Source: Beverwykella pulmonaria | Taxonomy: Eukaryota; Ascomycota; Dothideomycetes; Pleosporales; Melanommataceae | Assembly: GCA_001599595.1 (NCBI GenBank) | Contig: BCHH01000003.1 | Coordinates: 1,796,263-1,860,262, forward strand | Reading direction: 5' to 3' | DNA: 64,000 bases | Shown here: positions 21,924-32,722 of the stretch, piece after piece | Layout of the letters: every line of letters starts with the position of its first letter | Numbering within the stretch: position 1 is the stretch's first letter | Position numbers and translations under genes: made by a program | The notes under the pieces: generated by a model | Told to the model about the DNA's origin: nothing | Database searches by the model: none | What the model saw: the letters and a program-made list of their open reading frames with translations, nothing else

Positions 21924-24255
21924 TCACACCCCAAACCTCGCCCCCTCAATCGCACATCCTACCAACCCCTCTCCCCTGATAACCCCCGTTGTCGCAATCA
22001 CAATCCGACTCCCCCTACCTTCACCACCTACGTCCCTCAGCTTCTCCCCTACAAACCTCAGCGCCGAAATCTCCGCCCTCGTCACGCCGCCCAAGAAAAA
22101 CACCACCACCGTCTTCCCACCATCCCCATGACTCCCGTTCAGCATGCTCCTCGCCTTAACTGCCCTCTCCTCCCCAGTCTGCGTCTCATCGAAGGTTGCA
22201 CCGCGAATATATTTACTCGCGTCATCGAAGATGCGCAAGCCCTGTGCGAGGGGGTTTGTCTGCGCCGACGCTTGCGGGTTGGAGAGGGGTTTTATGAGGT
22301 TTGCCAGCGTTTGTTTCTGGATGATGGACTGGATGATGCGGATTGAGAGCGGGGCGTAGCCGCTGAAGACGTAGGAGATGTCGTTTGGATCGGCTTCATT
22401 TACTTCGTCGTCCCAGAGCCGGAGACTCTTCCGCAGCGGGGTGTAATTTGTGACCGAGCCGGGTTTCGCGGCGGGTGTGGTGCCGAGAGTGGTTCCGCCG
22501 CGGGGTTGGAGGAGCCCCATTTTCTCGAGAGAAGAGAGCGTTAGTAAGTGTTGGGGCCCGTAGGCTTGGACTATAGCGCGCTTAAAAGTCTCGAGGTCTT
22601 TGGGGCGGATGCCGGCGTTTGTAGTACTTTCAAGACAGAGGAGCCGCAGGATGGTGGGAAGAGGAATGTCCCGTGAGATTAGCTCATGGATAGTGTCGTG
22701 TTGGGTAGTCGGGTCGGCGCCAGACATGATGTTTTGCTGGACTTCGAGGGAGCGAGTGAAGACATCCGTACGGGTGTGTTTGATTATCTCTTCGGCAAGG
22801 GAGGTGTGTAGTTTCAAGCTAGCTTGCTCGGCTTGGTAGCCGGGCAATTTGGCGACGAAGTCGCGGAGCTCGGCGGTGGTTTTTGCGGCGAGCTGGTTGC
22901 GCTCCGTGCTGCTTTGGAGGCGGCGCGCTGCTTTGTTGAGGAGGTTGCCTACGATGGCGAAGTTGGAGTCACCAAGTGTGGAGTAGAGAGTGTCTTTTGG
23001 ATCGATGAGTACTTTGTTTTTCAAGCTGGTTGAGGCAGAGCCAGTTTGCCCGGGTTGCGGCACTGCTCCGCCGACAACGGAGGAGTCGACTTCTGTTTGG
23101 TTTGCAGTAATTTTGAAGACTTCATCGATGAGGCCTTCGTAGGTTAGTTGGGTGAGGAGGACGGTTGGAAAGTCGACCTCTCGGTCAATGATAATGAGGC
23201 TGTCGATGGTCGAGCTGGGTGTGAGTCCCAGGAATGATGGGCTAGAGTTGTTGGTGCTTTCTCCGGCAGTGATCTCGGTGCGCATGCGGATCAGAAGGTC
23301 GGCGAGGCGCTTAGCATTGTCGCCTTTGCCGATGATACGGGGGAACAGGCCGTACTTCTGTTGCTGTAGCATGAGAGCTTTCGCGGAGAGATAGATAGAT
23401 GTTGGGTCCTTGCGCTTCAAAAAGTCAGTATGAGGACATTTGTAAATCCAATACCTACCAAGTACACATCCTTAACCGCATCTCCTAGCTCCAACGATAA
23501 GACGTCATCAGCAAGCGGAATGAAATACAACGGCCACTCGCTCACGCTCGCCTCACCAAGCACGCCAGCCTCTTCGAGGAGCTGATCTGATACCATGGTA
23601 CGTCGAGGCACCCAGAAGATGGAGAATTCGTGCTCGATCTGGCTGTCACGTCGTATACGTTTGATTTGATCTGGAGGTGTATGTTAGCACGTACTAACGG
23701 AGCTCCTATATCGAGAAGTAAAAGGATATCCCTCTAGAACACTTTGCACTTTGCACTCTGTGCTTAGTGATTCGTGTTTCGTGCTTGAAGATTATGTATT
23801 CATTGTTGGGATCAAGACTGACCAGGCAGAGTGAGAGCTGTCTACCTAGCCTCATTGAAGATCCCCAGGCATGTCATAAGACCAGAATCTTGCCTAACCC
23901 CCACATCGAACAGATAAAATTGATACATACCAGCAACAGCCATTACTGTCTTTGCCTTCTCCCCTCTCACCAGAAACACTACATTCCTCTGGCTTCCGTC
24001 GACATTGTCATTTTCCAAGAAGAACGGCTTGTCCACACCGTACTCTTGCAGAGTGGAGAACTTGACAAGCAGGTTCAGTAACCCTGCGAGGGCTCTCTCA
24101 AGAACAAGATTCTTTTTCCCTCGGATCTGTAAGGAGAGTTAGTGGAAGTAATACAATGTAGGCGCATGCTACCTTACACCTTCAAGCAGGAGAAGCAAGT
24201 CTCGGCGCGCCTTTTCGGAAATGTCGGACGCGTTGAAAGGTTTTATCGGCGCCAT
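21924..24255 (-). CDS. VPS33: Vacuolar sorting protein Vps33 (Sec1/Munc18 family)
   Basis: Four exons, 24178-24255, 23931-24126, 23459-23670 and 21924-23414, give 658 residues, close to other Vps33 proteins. The Sec1-like pattern includes LRGKKNLVLE-type IRGKKNLVLERALAGLLNLL at the N terminus, FSIFWVPRRT, PLADDVLSLE, DPTSIYLSAKAL, GKGDNAKRLADLLIRM, LIIIDREVDFPTVLLTQLTYEGLIDE and the C-terminal VVVFFLGGVTRAEISALRF. Vps33 binds SNARE bundles in the HOPS and CORVET tethering complexes and drives fusion at late endosomes and the vacuole. All joins keep frame. The low-complexity insert near residues 235-260 (VVGGAVPQPGQTGSAS) is a usual variable loop. Its neighbour Vta1 acts in the same trafficking route, but they are separate genes on the same strand. 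Confidence 0.94.
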
Positions 24256-24742
24256 GCTGTCTATCGCACAGTCAGGGTATATGGAGAGTATTGGCTGGGG
24301 ACGGAGGCATGATAATGTGAATGGCGTTGTGGATCACAGCGCGCGAAGTTGATAGTAACTGATGTTGCGGGTGGGCACGTGCGCCGCTAGTCAAGATATC
24401 ACTTGGCGGCTTGTATATATGGTTCCTTTTTTTGAACTACAAGTTCCTCCGACCGAAAAGAACTACAGAGAGAGAGATGTACACAGTAAAGGCACTCCTA
24501 CCAGATATAACAGAGCTTAGTCGGACAAACTTGACCCATGTGCCTTCTGCCCGAATCTGCTTCACACTCCTGCTGTTTTCCTCGGACGTGGGAACATACA
24601 GTATTATGATCACTTATTTCAATAGGTAGACATTATGGAAGATTCTATGTGCTATCTCAGGGGTATAACAGCTAGTCCTCGTCCAACTGAAAAAAATAAT
24701 CAAACACATAATATCATATCATACAGCACGCAAAATGTTCCT
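24256..24742. other. Intergenic
   Basis: 487 bp between the Vps33 start and the Vta1 stop. It contains the Vps33 promoter. The two short plus-strand frames have no content. Confidence 0.5.
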
Positions 24743-26164
24743 CTAACTCGCGCCCAGCGCCTTCAACGCTATCCTCAACTCTTTGACGGCAGTATTCACA
24801 TCGTCAAAGTTCAGTGCCGAGATGGCCCACTTTGAGTGCTTTTGGGCTTCCATCACCGAGGCTTCGTCCGAGTTGTATTGCTGCTGGCGCAAGGGCTGTG
24901 ATGGAGGTGCATACTGCTGAGGCGGCGGTTGATGGTGAATGGGCTGCGGCGGTTGTTGCGGAGGATGCTGATAATGCCGCTGAGAAGGCTCTGGGCCAGG
25001 TTGGAAGACCTGAGGCTGCTGGTGAGGCGGCGGCGATGTGAATTGTGGTTGTTGCGGCTGGAACATGGGTTGAGCGGGCGGCGGCTGGTGTGGAGGTTGC
25101 TGGGCTGCTGGAGGCGAGGCCGGGTTTTGATAGTAGTTCTGAGGATCTGGGGCCTGGGGTGCTTGGGGGTTCTGGGTCTGATACGGACTCGTCATTGGCT
25201 CATCGTCTAACGAAGGAGCAGTAGGTAAGCCTGGAGCCGCGTGGTCGGCAGTAAAGGTGGGGACGTCTACCCGGGGGAAGTACCCGCCGCCGACAGAAGC
25301 AACGGAGCCATGGCGGGATGTATCAGGCTGCGATATGGGCGAGACATCTCGATGCAACGGAAAATCATGAGAGGATGGGTGCTGTGCGTATCCGGTGGGC
25401 GCGGACGGGAGATGCGGAGGAGGTGAGACTCTTGACGCGGAGAAGGCTGGAGACGGCAATGCAGAGGTGTTGGGCGCAGACTCGACGTAAGGCTGGAACA
25501 TGTTGTGCACCGGCGGCTGCGGAGCACCCTGGTTAATGCTCTGGACTTCGGGGTCATTCGGGTCGAGGGGAGGCGGCGAAGCCGCCTGTTCGGGCGCCTC
25601 TTTGACTGGGTTGGAGAGATTGGGGTCTTCGCCGGCCTTGCAGGCTTTGACGATGCGCAATGCATGGTACTTTGCGTACTTATTCTTCGCGTCGATCTCT
25701 GGCTCGGGGTCCTTCTTCCATATGGAGAGCAAGTCGAAGAAGGTCGAGGCGGCGAGGAAGGTATCGGCAGTGTTTTGCGTGACTTTGTTCGCGCTCATTT
25801 CTCGGTCTCCCTTGGCGAATGTCTGCAGAGCAAACTGCTCGCAATATGCGTACGCTGCCACCTCGTCCAACAGAGCATCTTCGGTGGGGTATTCGGCCTT
25901 GGTCCGCTCCAGCGTTTCCATAAGATCGGTGGTGTAGAGCGTGCATTCTTGGTCCGAGAGGTGCAGGCCCTGCGCTATGATCTTGTTCACAATGTAGAAT
26001 CGCACTGGCGCTCGTTAGCACTGCTTGCCATGCAAGGCGGAGGACGGTGGTGCCGACGTACGCCAGTAGGTGATGATGGGCTTATGCTTCTCCAGCTGGG
26101 CGGCGCGCTTGACGAAGGGCGCGATTTTGGCATCGCGCAGCTTTGCAGGCAGAGTAGCCGCCAT
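24743..26164 (-). CDS. VTA1: Vta1/LIP5, ESCRT cofactor of Vps4
   Basis: Two exons, 26062-26164 and 24743-26004, give 454 residues. The N-terminal ~160 residues form the paired MIT-like domain (PAKLRDAKIAPFVKRAAQLE, then RFYIVNKIIAQG, QECTLYTTDLMETLE, FFDLLSIWKKDPEPEIDAKNKYAKYHALRI split over helices). A long Pro/Gln-rich disordered linker follows. The last ~40 residues (SVMEAQKHSKWAISALNFDD and on) are the C-terminal VSL helix pair that binds Vps4. Vta1 stimulates the Vps4 ATPase, which disassembles ESCRT-III on endosomes. The acceptor at 26005 joins in phase 1. The linker is longer than in yeast, which is normal for filamentous fungi. Confidence 0.93.
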
Positions 26165-26516
26165 GCTGGATGCTGGACAGAGAGGAAGACGCAGGTCGAG
26201 GTCGAGGTGGTGGCGGTGGTGGTGGTGGAGCTCAGCTCGCACACGCAAGAAACTGCCTTGGTGGGCTGCAGCGAGCGCCTTAGCGCGGCGAATCCCTGCC
26301 TGTTCCTGCACCCCGCCTTGGCCTTGGCGCGCTAATAGCTACATTGCAGCAAGAGCTTCACTCCCGATGCCACCTGGCATTTATCACACCACGATGTGAG
26401 ACTCCCGACTATATATCCCCCGAAGCCAGGCTGACCCTTTCCACCCCAATTCTCCTCCCCCACTCCCGTTTCCCCCAACACAGCACCACCCCACGTTGTT
26501 ATTCTTCATTTGCAGA

Positions 26517-28160
26517 ATGGTGCGAACTGCAGCTCTGGTCGCCGCTGCCGCGGTGGCACTCAACGTCCGCGCCGAGGGCCTATACTCCAAGAACTCGGCT
26601 GTCCTCCAGATTACCGGCGTAGACTATGACAGACAGATTGCAAAGTCAAACTACACATCAGTACGTTGTCGAGTTCGCGTTGTCGAGTCCATGCTGACCT
26701 GTGCTAGATTGTCGAGTAAGGCCCTGCCCATGCCATTCATCTCTATCCCCTGTTAACATTTCCAAAGATTCTACGCACCATGGTGCGGGCACTGCAAAAA
26801 TCTCAAACCCGCCTACGAGTCCGCCGCCAAGTCCCTCGCCGGAATCGCCAAAGTGGCAGCCGTGAACTGCGACGACGAGATGAACAAGCCGTTCTGCGGC
26901 CAGATGGGTGTCCAGGGTTTCCCGACTCTCAAGATCGTTCGACCTGGTAAGAAGCCAGGCAAGCCCACCGTCGAAGACTACCAGGGCCAGCGAGACGCCA
27001 AGTCTATTGTCGAGGCCGTCAAAGACAAGATCCCAAATACGGTGAAGAGGGTGACAGACAAGAACTTGGATGAGTGGCTCCAGTCAGCTGGCGACGGCGC
27101 GAAGGCCATCTTGTTCAGCGAGAAGGGCCTGGTCAGCGCAACCATGAAGACGTTGGCTGTAGACTTTGCCGGCTTGATACCCATGGCCCAGATTCGAAAC
27201 AAGGAAGCGGACGCGGTAAAGAAGTTTGGCATCAAGCAGTTTCCAACCCTGATTCTTCTTCCCGCCGGCTCACAGGATCCAATTGTATACGAGGGCGAGA
27301 TGAAGAAAGAGCCCATGGTCGAATTCCTCTCGCAAGTCGCACCTCCGAACCCAGACTGCCCGCCCGCAAAGGCCAAGAGTACGAAGGGGAAGAAGGATGC
27401 GAAGAAGGACACCAAGAAGGACGCTAAGAAGGACGCCAAGAAGGAGTCAAAATCCTCTTCCAAGTTCTCCAAGGCTTCGGCCTCGCAAAAGTCCTCAGAG
27501 GCGTCCTCTGCAGCGGCTTCAGCTGCCGATGAAACCGTGGAGGAGTCTATCAAGGCAACCGAGTCTCCGGCTGCAAATTTGAAAGACGATGATACAGCGG
27601 AGCCAATCATCCTTCCCCCGGTGGAGAAGCCGAAGCCGACAATCAAGGTCTTGGCCGATTCATCCGAATTACAGGCTACCTGCTTAAACGAGAAGGGCAA
27701 GACGTGCATCCTCGCCATTCTTCCCACGGACGAGTCCTCCGAGGCCGCAAAATCCGTGCTATCTTCCCTCGCTTCCATTCACCAGAAACATGATGCACGA
27801 GGAACCTCCCTTTTCCCCTTCTTCGGCGTGTCCGCATCGAACCCTCTGGCCTCATCGATTCTCACCGGCCTGAATCTGGGAAAGGATGATGAAGTCCACG
27901 TCATCGCTACCAACGGGAAGCGTGCATGGTGGAAGAAGTACTCCGGCAAGGGCTTTGGTCAGACTGAGGTCGAGACATGGGTCGATACCCTTCGAATGGG
28001 AGAAGGAAAGAAGGAGAAGCTGCCCGACAACCTCTTGGCTGCGGCAGAAAAGGTGGAAGCCAAGAAGGAGAAGAAGGCGGATCATGAAAACATCAAAATT
28101 GAGGTGTTGGAGGAGATCGTCGATGAGCCAGACGCGCCTCGCGAGCACGTAGAGCTCTAG
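26517..28160 (+). CDS. Protein disulfide isomerase-like ER protein with one CGHC site
   Basis: Exons 26517-26660, 26708-26715 and 26768-28160 give 514 residues. The middle exon is only 8 bases but is required: it supplies Ile-Val and part of Glu in [21 protein letters not shown], the catalytic thioredoxin site (Cys 57 and 60). A signal peptide covers about residues 1-19 (TAALVAAAAVALNVRA). A second thioredoxin-fold segment at about 120-235 (KKFGIKQFPTLILLP) has no CxxC. A Lys/Asp/Ala repeat linker lies around 245-275, followed by a Ser/Ala-rich stretch and a third folded part. The protein ends in HVEL, a plausible variant of the HDEL retrieval signal, so ER lumen residence is inferred. The layout resembles fungal P5/Mpd1-type enzymes that form or shuffle disulfides. 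Confidence 0.9.
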
Positions 28161-28256
28161 GTGGACAGTACATGACGCTCGCGATATTACTTGATCATGT
28201 CTATACCCTCAAAATTAAGTGTACAACATATTTCTAGCAGACCGTAAGCGGGATCA
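28161..28256. other. 3' flank of the PDI gene
   Basis: Short spacer before the solo LTR. Presumed 3' untranslated region and terminator of the PDI gene. Confidence 0.4.
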
Positions 28257-28469
28257 TGTGAGGGATACTACTGTTTCCCGGCGGGCCTCCTGCGGAGGCC
28301 CTTCGGACGCTTATCGGGCCGTGCGCCTGCGTGTCACGTGACACATCACACATATAGTTTCTCCGAATCCTCTGAGTATCCTCAAGGATTCGTCTCGACT
28401 CTGATGAATCAAGCCTGTTTATCCCTGATCCATCTGTTCGTTCTGTTCCCTGCCATTGCTAGCCTCACA
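28257..28469. mobile_element. Solo LTR with 5-bp target duplication
   Basis: A 213-bp unit begins TGTGAGG and ends CCTCACA, a perfect 7-bp inverted terminus of the TG..CA type. The bases on both sides are GATCA (28252-28256 and 28470-28474), a 5-bp target duplication. It holds a GGCCTCC/GGAGGCC hairpin (near 28286-28300) and a TCACGTGA palindrome. A partial relative with the same gag-tatcctcaaggattc core lies near 55045-55350. No internal retrotransposon sequence is present, so it is a solo LTR left by recombination. The superfamily is not determinable. Confidence 0.85.
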
Positions 28470-28474
28470 GATCA

Positions 28475-29596
28475 CTACTTCGTTGCTTTAGCAACCATTG
28501 GAGATGTGCTTTCGCCCGAAGTCTAATGGCAACTTTCCGACTCTTTCCATGCGCCCTCCAATCGTTCCCTTCTCTTTTTGCCGAAATCTCTGTTCATGCC
28601 AAAATCTCTGTTCATTGTGTCCCAAACTAACCCCCCAAGTTTCACCTGATTCAAACGTGTTTTCGACTCGCATCACTTTACTGTGCCGCACACCTGCATT
28701 TGGGGGCGCAGCTGCGCATGCCTATCATAGAACCCTCTACTTACGGCCTCACAGCGCTTATGGGCAGATCGTTATAACCGCCTGCGTTAGGGATGCATTT
28801 TGGAAACGTATAGGTTGTTTCAAAGCTCTCTTCTAGCAACATTGAATAGGTGCCGTGGGTCCCATCGTGTATGTTGGCGGCTACTATTGAACAGATCATG
28901 TGCTGCTTTTCTGTTGCTCATTGTCTTATTTATGGCCTAGATTTCGAGGAAATAAGATAAATTCGTATATTTCCTCCTGACTATGCTGGCGGGATCTAAG
29001 GGTACAATGAACGGTTCACAATACCGACGCAAGACGGAAATGCATTACTCTAAGCTTGGCTTACTTTGCTCTACGGACATTGAATTGGTCGCAGCGCGTG
29101 GTAAAGTTTCACGCTCCCAACCGCCATGTCTACCCGTATCATGCTAGCGACCGGGTATTGAGACAGAATCAGAGGATCAGAACTTAACCAGAGGCGCTTT
29201 CACCCAATGACCGTTAGCTGAAAGCATACAATACCAGGGTTAGTTCGTTTTACGATAAGCTCATCACAAGTCTCGCTTCTCTATTGGACGAGCATTGTAC
29301 GGATCCATTGACTATCAATTCACAGCGTTTACGATCCCGCATCACTGGCTACCTTTAAAACACCGAGCACTGTTTCAAGAATTAGAGTGTCGGCATCTAA
29401 GTCTAATATGGTAATTTTTGAGATTTGTGGAATGAGAGACGGAGCATAAATCAAGCAATCATCCTTGCCCAAAGGCTAGTTTTCATCAATTCCTCGAAGA
29501 CACAGGGCAGTCACACACGATACTCACAACTTTTTTTTTTTTACCTAAACACTCCTTTGTCTACGCTCAATACTCTCAATTCTACTGCCTTGCAAT
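28475..29596. other. Intergenic, AT-rich
   Basis: About 1.1 kb without a supported gene. The frame at 28498-28836 has no content. The end is the promoter of the dynamin-like gene, including a T-run near 29531-29542. Confidence 0.5.
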
Positions 29597-32177
29597 ATGG
29601 CCATGGCAACGCATGCTTCCGAACCGGATTCGCTGGAGCAGCTGCAGTCTGCCGAGCAGGTCGCACTGCTAGACGCCATTGACAACCTCCGTCATCAAGG
29701 AGTTAGAGACTACGACATAAGCCTTCCTCAGCTGATTGTCTGTGGCGATCAGTCATCCGGAAAGAGTTCGGTCCTTGAAGGTCTCACACGACTACGTTTT
29801 CCTACGAAGGACATATTATGCACGACGTTTGCGACCGAGCTCGTCCTTCGAAAAAGCACTGGAGTTAATATAGTGTGTACTATCAATCCCGCTAAAGATC
29901 GAAATCCTGTCCAACAGCGAGAGCTTTTAAAGTTTCGGCGCACATTTTCCTCCCGTGAAGACTTTTCGTTTCAGTCTCTTATTGATGAAGCAAAAGAGCG
30001 TATGAGTTTCGGCGTAGAACTCAAAGACGCTACTTTCTTTGAGGATGTGTTGCGGATCAAGTACACTGGCCCGGACGTACCTTCGTTGACTATTGTGGAC
30101 TTGCCTGGCCTCGTTCAATTCCAGATAACAGGTGGAGGTGCGGAAAAAGTTCGCAGTCTGGTTAAGAGCTACATGAGGGATTCGAAGTCCATCATCCTAG
30201 CTGTGGTTTCCGCCAGTAATGATTGGGAAAATCAAGTGGTACTTAAATATGTTCAAGAGCTCGATCCCAACTCAACTCGGACCCTAGGGATCATCACCAA
30301 ACCGGATATGCTGCACGCAGGTTCCGAAAGTGAGGCAGAATTTGCGGAGCTGGCGAAGAATCAGAAAATTCGCCTCCATCTCGGTTGGCATGTGGTCAAA
30401 AATCGAAGTTTCAGCACCAGCGAACAGTCCGCTACGGAGCGTGATGAGTCGGAGAGGGTCTTTTTCACAGCTGGTATCTGGAGATCTCTCAATAGATCTG
30501 ATGTTGGAATTGATTCCCTCCGGACTAAGCTGTCGAAATACCTACTACGACATATTCGTGCAGAGCTTCCCTCACTTATCACCGCAGTCCAGGATGCCAT
30601 CATTTCCACTACTTTCAGCTTAAAAGCACTCGGCAACGCAAGGGAGACTATAGAACAACAACGCACATACTTGATAGTGAAGGCCGAGACATTCCAAAGC
30701 TTCACTCGCGACGCAATTCATGGTACTTATCGTGACCCAATCTTTGACGACTACAACGCACGTCTGCGTACCAAGATCCAGAACCTCAACATCGCATTCG
30801 CACATGCCATGTATCGCAAAGGCCATACCTGGGAGATCACAGATGGCGAATACCACTCTTCTGAAATGGGCTTTGGCTCGCTCACATCTAATGCAGTCCA
30901 GACTTACGATGCCTGCATTGCGGTTCCTAGTCATGTTAGTCGGGCGGTTTTTCTCTCAGATCATATAGGAAGCCACGTACAAAGCAGCCGCCCGGCGGGA
31001 CTACCATCACTCGTCAATTCATGGGCCATAGGACGAGTCTTTCGGGAGCAGTCCTACCCATGGAGAGGCATCGCTACCGGACATCTGAGTGAAGTGTTTC
31101 AAGCAGTGAGAGACTATGTTGAATTGGTCTTGAATCCTCTTATGGACACTCGAACCTTCATTCTACTTCAAAAGCAGATTATCGAACCACAACTAGAAAT
31201 GAGAAGGGAAGCCTTGGAGGCTAAGCTGAACGAGTTGCTCAAGCCTTATGAGAACCAAGATTTAATAATTTATGATCCGAGCTTCCACCTCGAGCTTAAA
31301 GAGATTAGGGCCAGACGACATCCTAAACGCCAATCCACAGCCCCCGGAAACCCCCTCACACCAAAAAGTTCCCCAGAAGAACACCTTTTGATTGAGTCTA
31401 TGGACGACTTCACAAATTGTGAGATACTAGATCTCATGCAAACATATTACAAGGTCAGTTCCTGCGCTAAAGCATTGTTATCTCATTTGCACTGCGCACT
31501 GGCTAACACGAGTATAGAGAGCGATTGCAGTGTTCATCAGTAATGTCACCGTTCTGGCAGTAGAGCTCTGTCTTGTGATGAAGCTCGAAAACATATTTGC
31601 ACCATCTTTCGTCTCCCAAATGACCAAGGAGGAGATCGAACAGATCGCTTCAGAGTCCGAGGAGACATGCAGTGAACGTGCAGCCCTGCAGCAGAAGCTC
31701 GACGATCTGAGAGAATCGAAGCGAGTTCTGGACTTTCAAGCCTGCGATACTAGAACTAGTAAGTTTTCACCTCGGGTTTGTTCATCGACTAGAGTTAAAA
31801 CAGTAGTGAAGCCGTATACACCCCCCCTACAGTGAGCAAAACTAGCATCCAGACCCCGAAGCCACGAGAGTCTCAACCTTGGACTCCTTCCCAACCAGAT
31901 CCACATAGCGATTTCGATAGCCAGTGTAAGCCGCTTCTTCCTGTTTCAATAAGTAAAGAAGAAACCTAAGCTGACATCGCTCCTAGTCGCAATCAATGGG
32001 CTCCCCATCACCCCACCACCCACGGGTCCAAAATCTCGATCGTCCAAGGTATGGGAAGCATCTGCGACGCCGACTAAGGCTACATCGTTCCTCAGAGCTT
32101 CACACTCACCCCTTGGATCTTTCCCATCGGCCGTAGCCGCCCCATTTGCTGATGTTGAGGATGACGGTGGACTCTAG
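29597..32177 (+). CDS. Dynamin-family GTPase (Mx-like)
   Basis: Exons 29597-31453, 31518-31758, 31833-31925 and 31987-32177 give 793 residues. The GTPase domain has the P-loop GDQSSGKSSVLEGL (residues 50-63), a switch region with FATELVLR, the G3 motif VDLPGLV near 170 and the G4 motif TKPD near 236. A middle/stalk domain follows. The C-terminal effector part is RAIAVFISNVTVLAVELCLV, then LENIFAPSFVSQMTKEEIEQIASES, typical of the GED. The last ~95 residues are Pro/Ser-rich. There is no pleckstrin domain or membrane anchor. Filamentous fungi carry many such Mx-like dynamins of unknown role beside Dnm1 and Vps1. A membrane-remodelling function is inferred from the family only. Exon joins are in phases 0, 1 and 1. 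Confidence 0.9.
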
Positions 32178-32722
32178 ACAAAGCCCAGCTATTTGTGTGT
32201 TTATTAATGCTTCTTGTTTCGCAGTACGTGTTGGATGCTATGTTTTGGGCGGAGTTGTGGGGCTTATCGTACAGGACGGTGATGTTGTTTTGGTACGTGT
32301 GTTCGCGTATTTTCTAGTCTTAGGTAGATTTCTTTATCTACAATGATATTACCACAATACCTTTTGAAAGTGATGTTCGTCAACTTTTTCACAGTTTGCT
32401 CAATGCTTGGAAAGGAGCGTTAACATAAACATCGTTCAAAAATCCCTTTATAGTGCATGTGCAGTATGCGTAGATATTTGAATATAATTAGTAAAGTGAA
32501 CAGTAGTATTAAACCAAGGTATATAACTAGGAACGAGTGGAAGGATAACGTTATGCTGTTACGCTACGCCATCCAATCGCCGTGACAAAAAGGAAATGCT
32601 ATATGGAATGATGCGCCCATGCTATGCCGACTTTTTTCCAAGTCATCCCAATGTGTCCAATGCCCAGTGATCCATTACCAACCCAATCATTACCAACACG
32701 CGTATTACCCAACCCTCTCATC
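32178..32722. other. Convergent 3' spacer
   Basis: 545 bp between the ends of the dynamin-like and PhoD-like genes, AT-rich. No feature is recognised. Confidence 0.5.

Noticed and set aside
28498..28836. 112-residue frame after the solo LTR
   Set aside because: No recognisable content, and a similar-length frame lies on the other strand.
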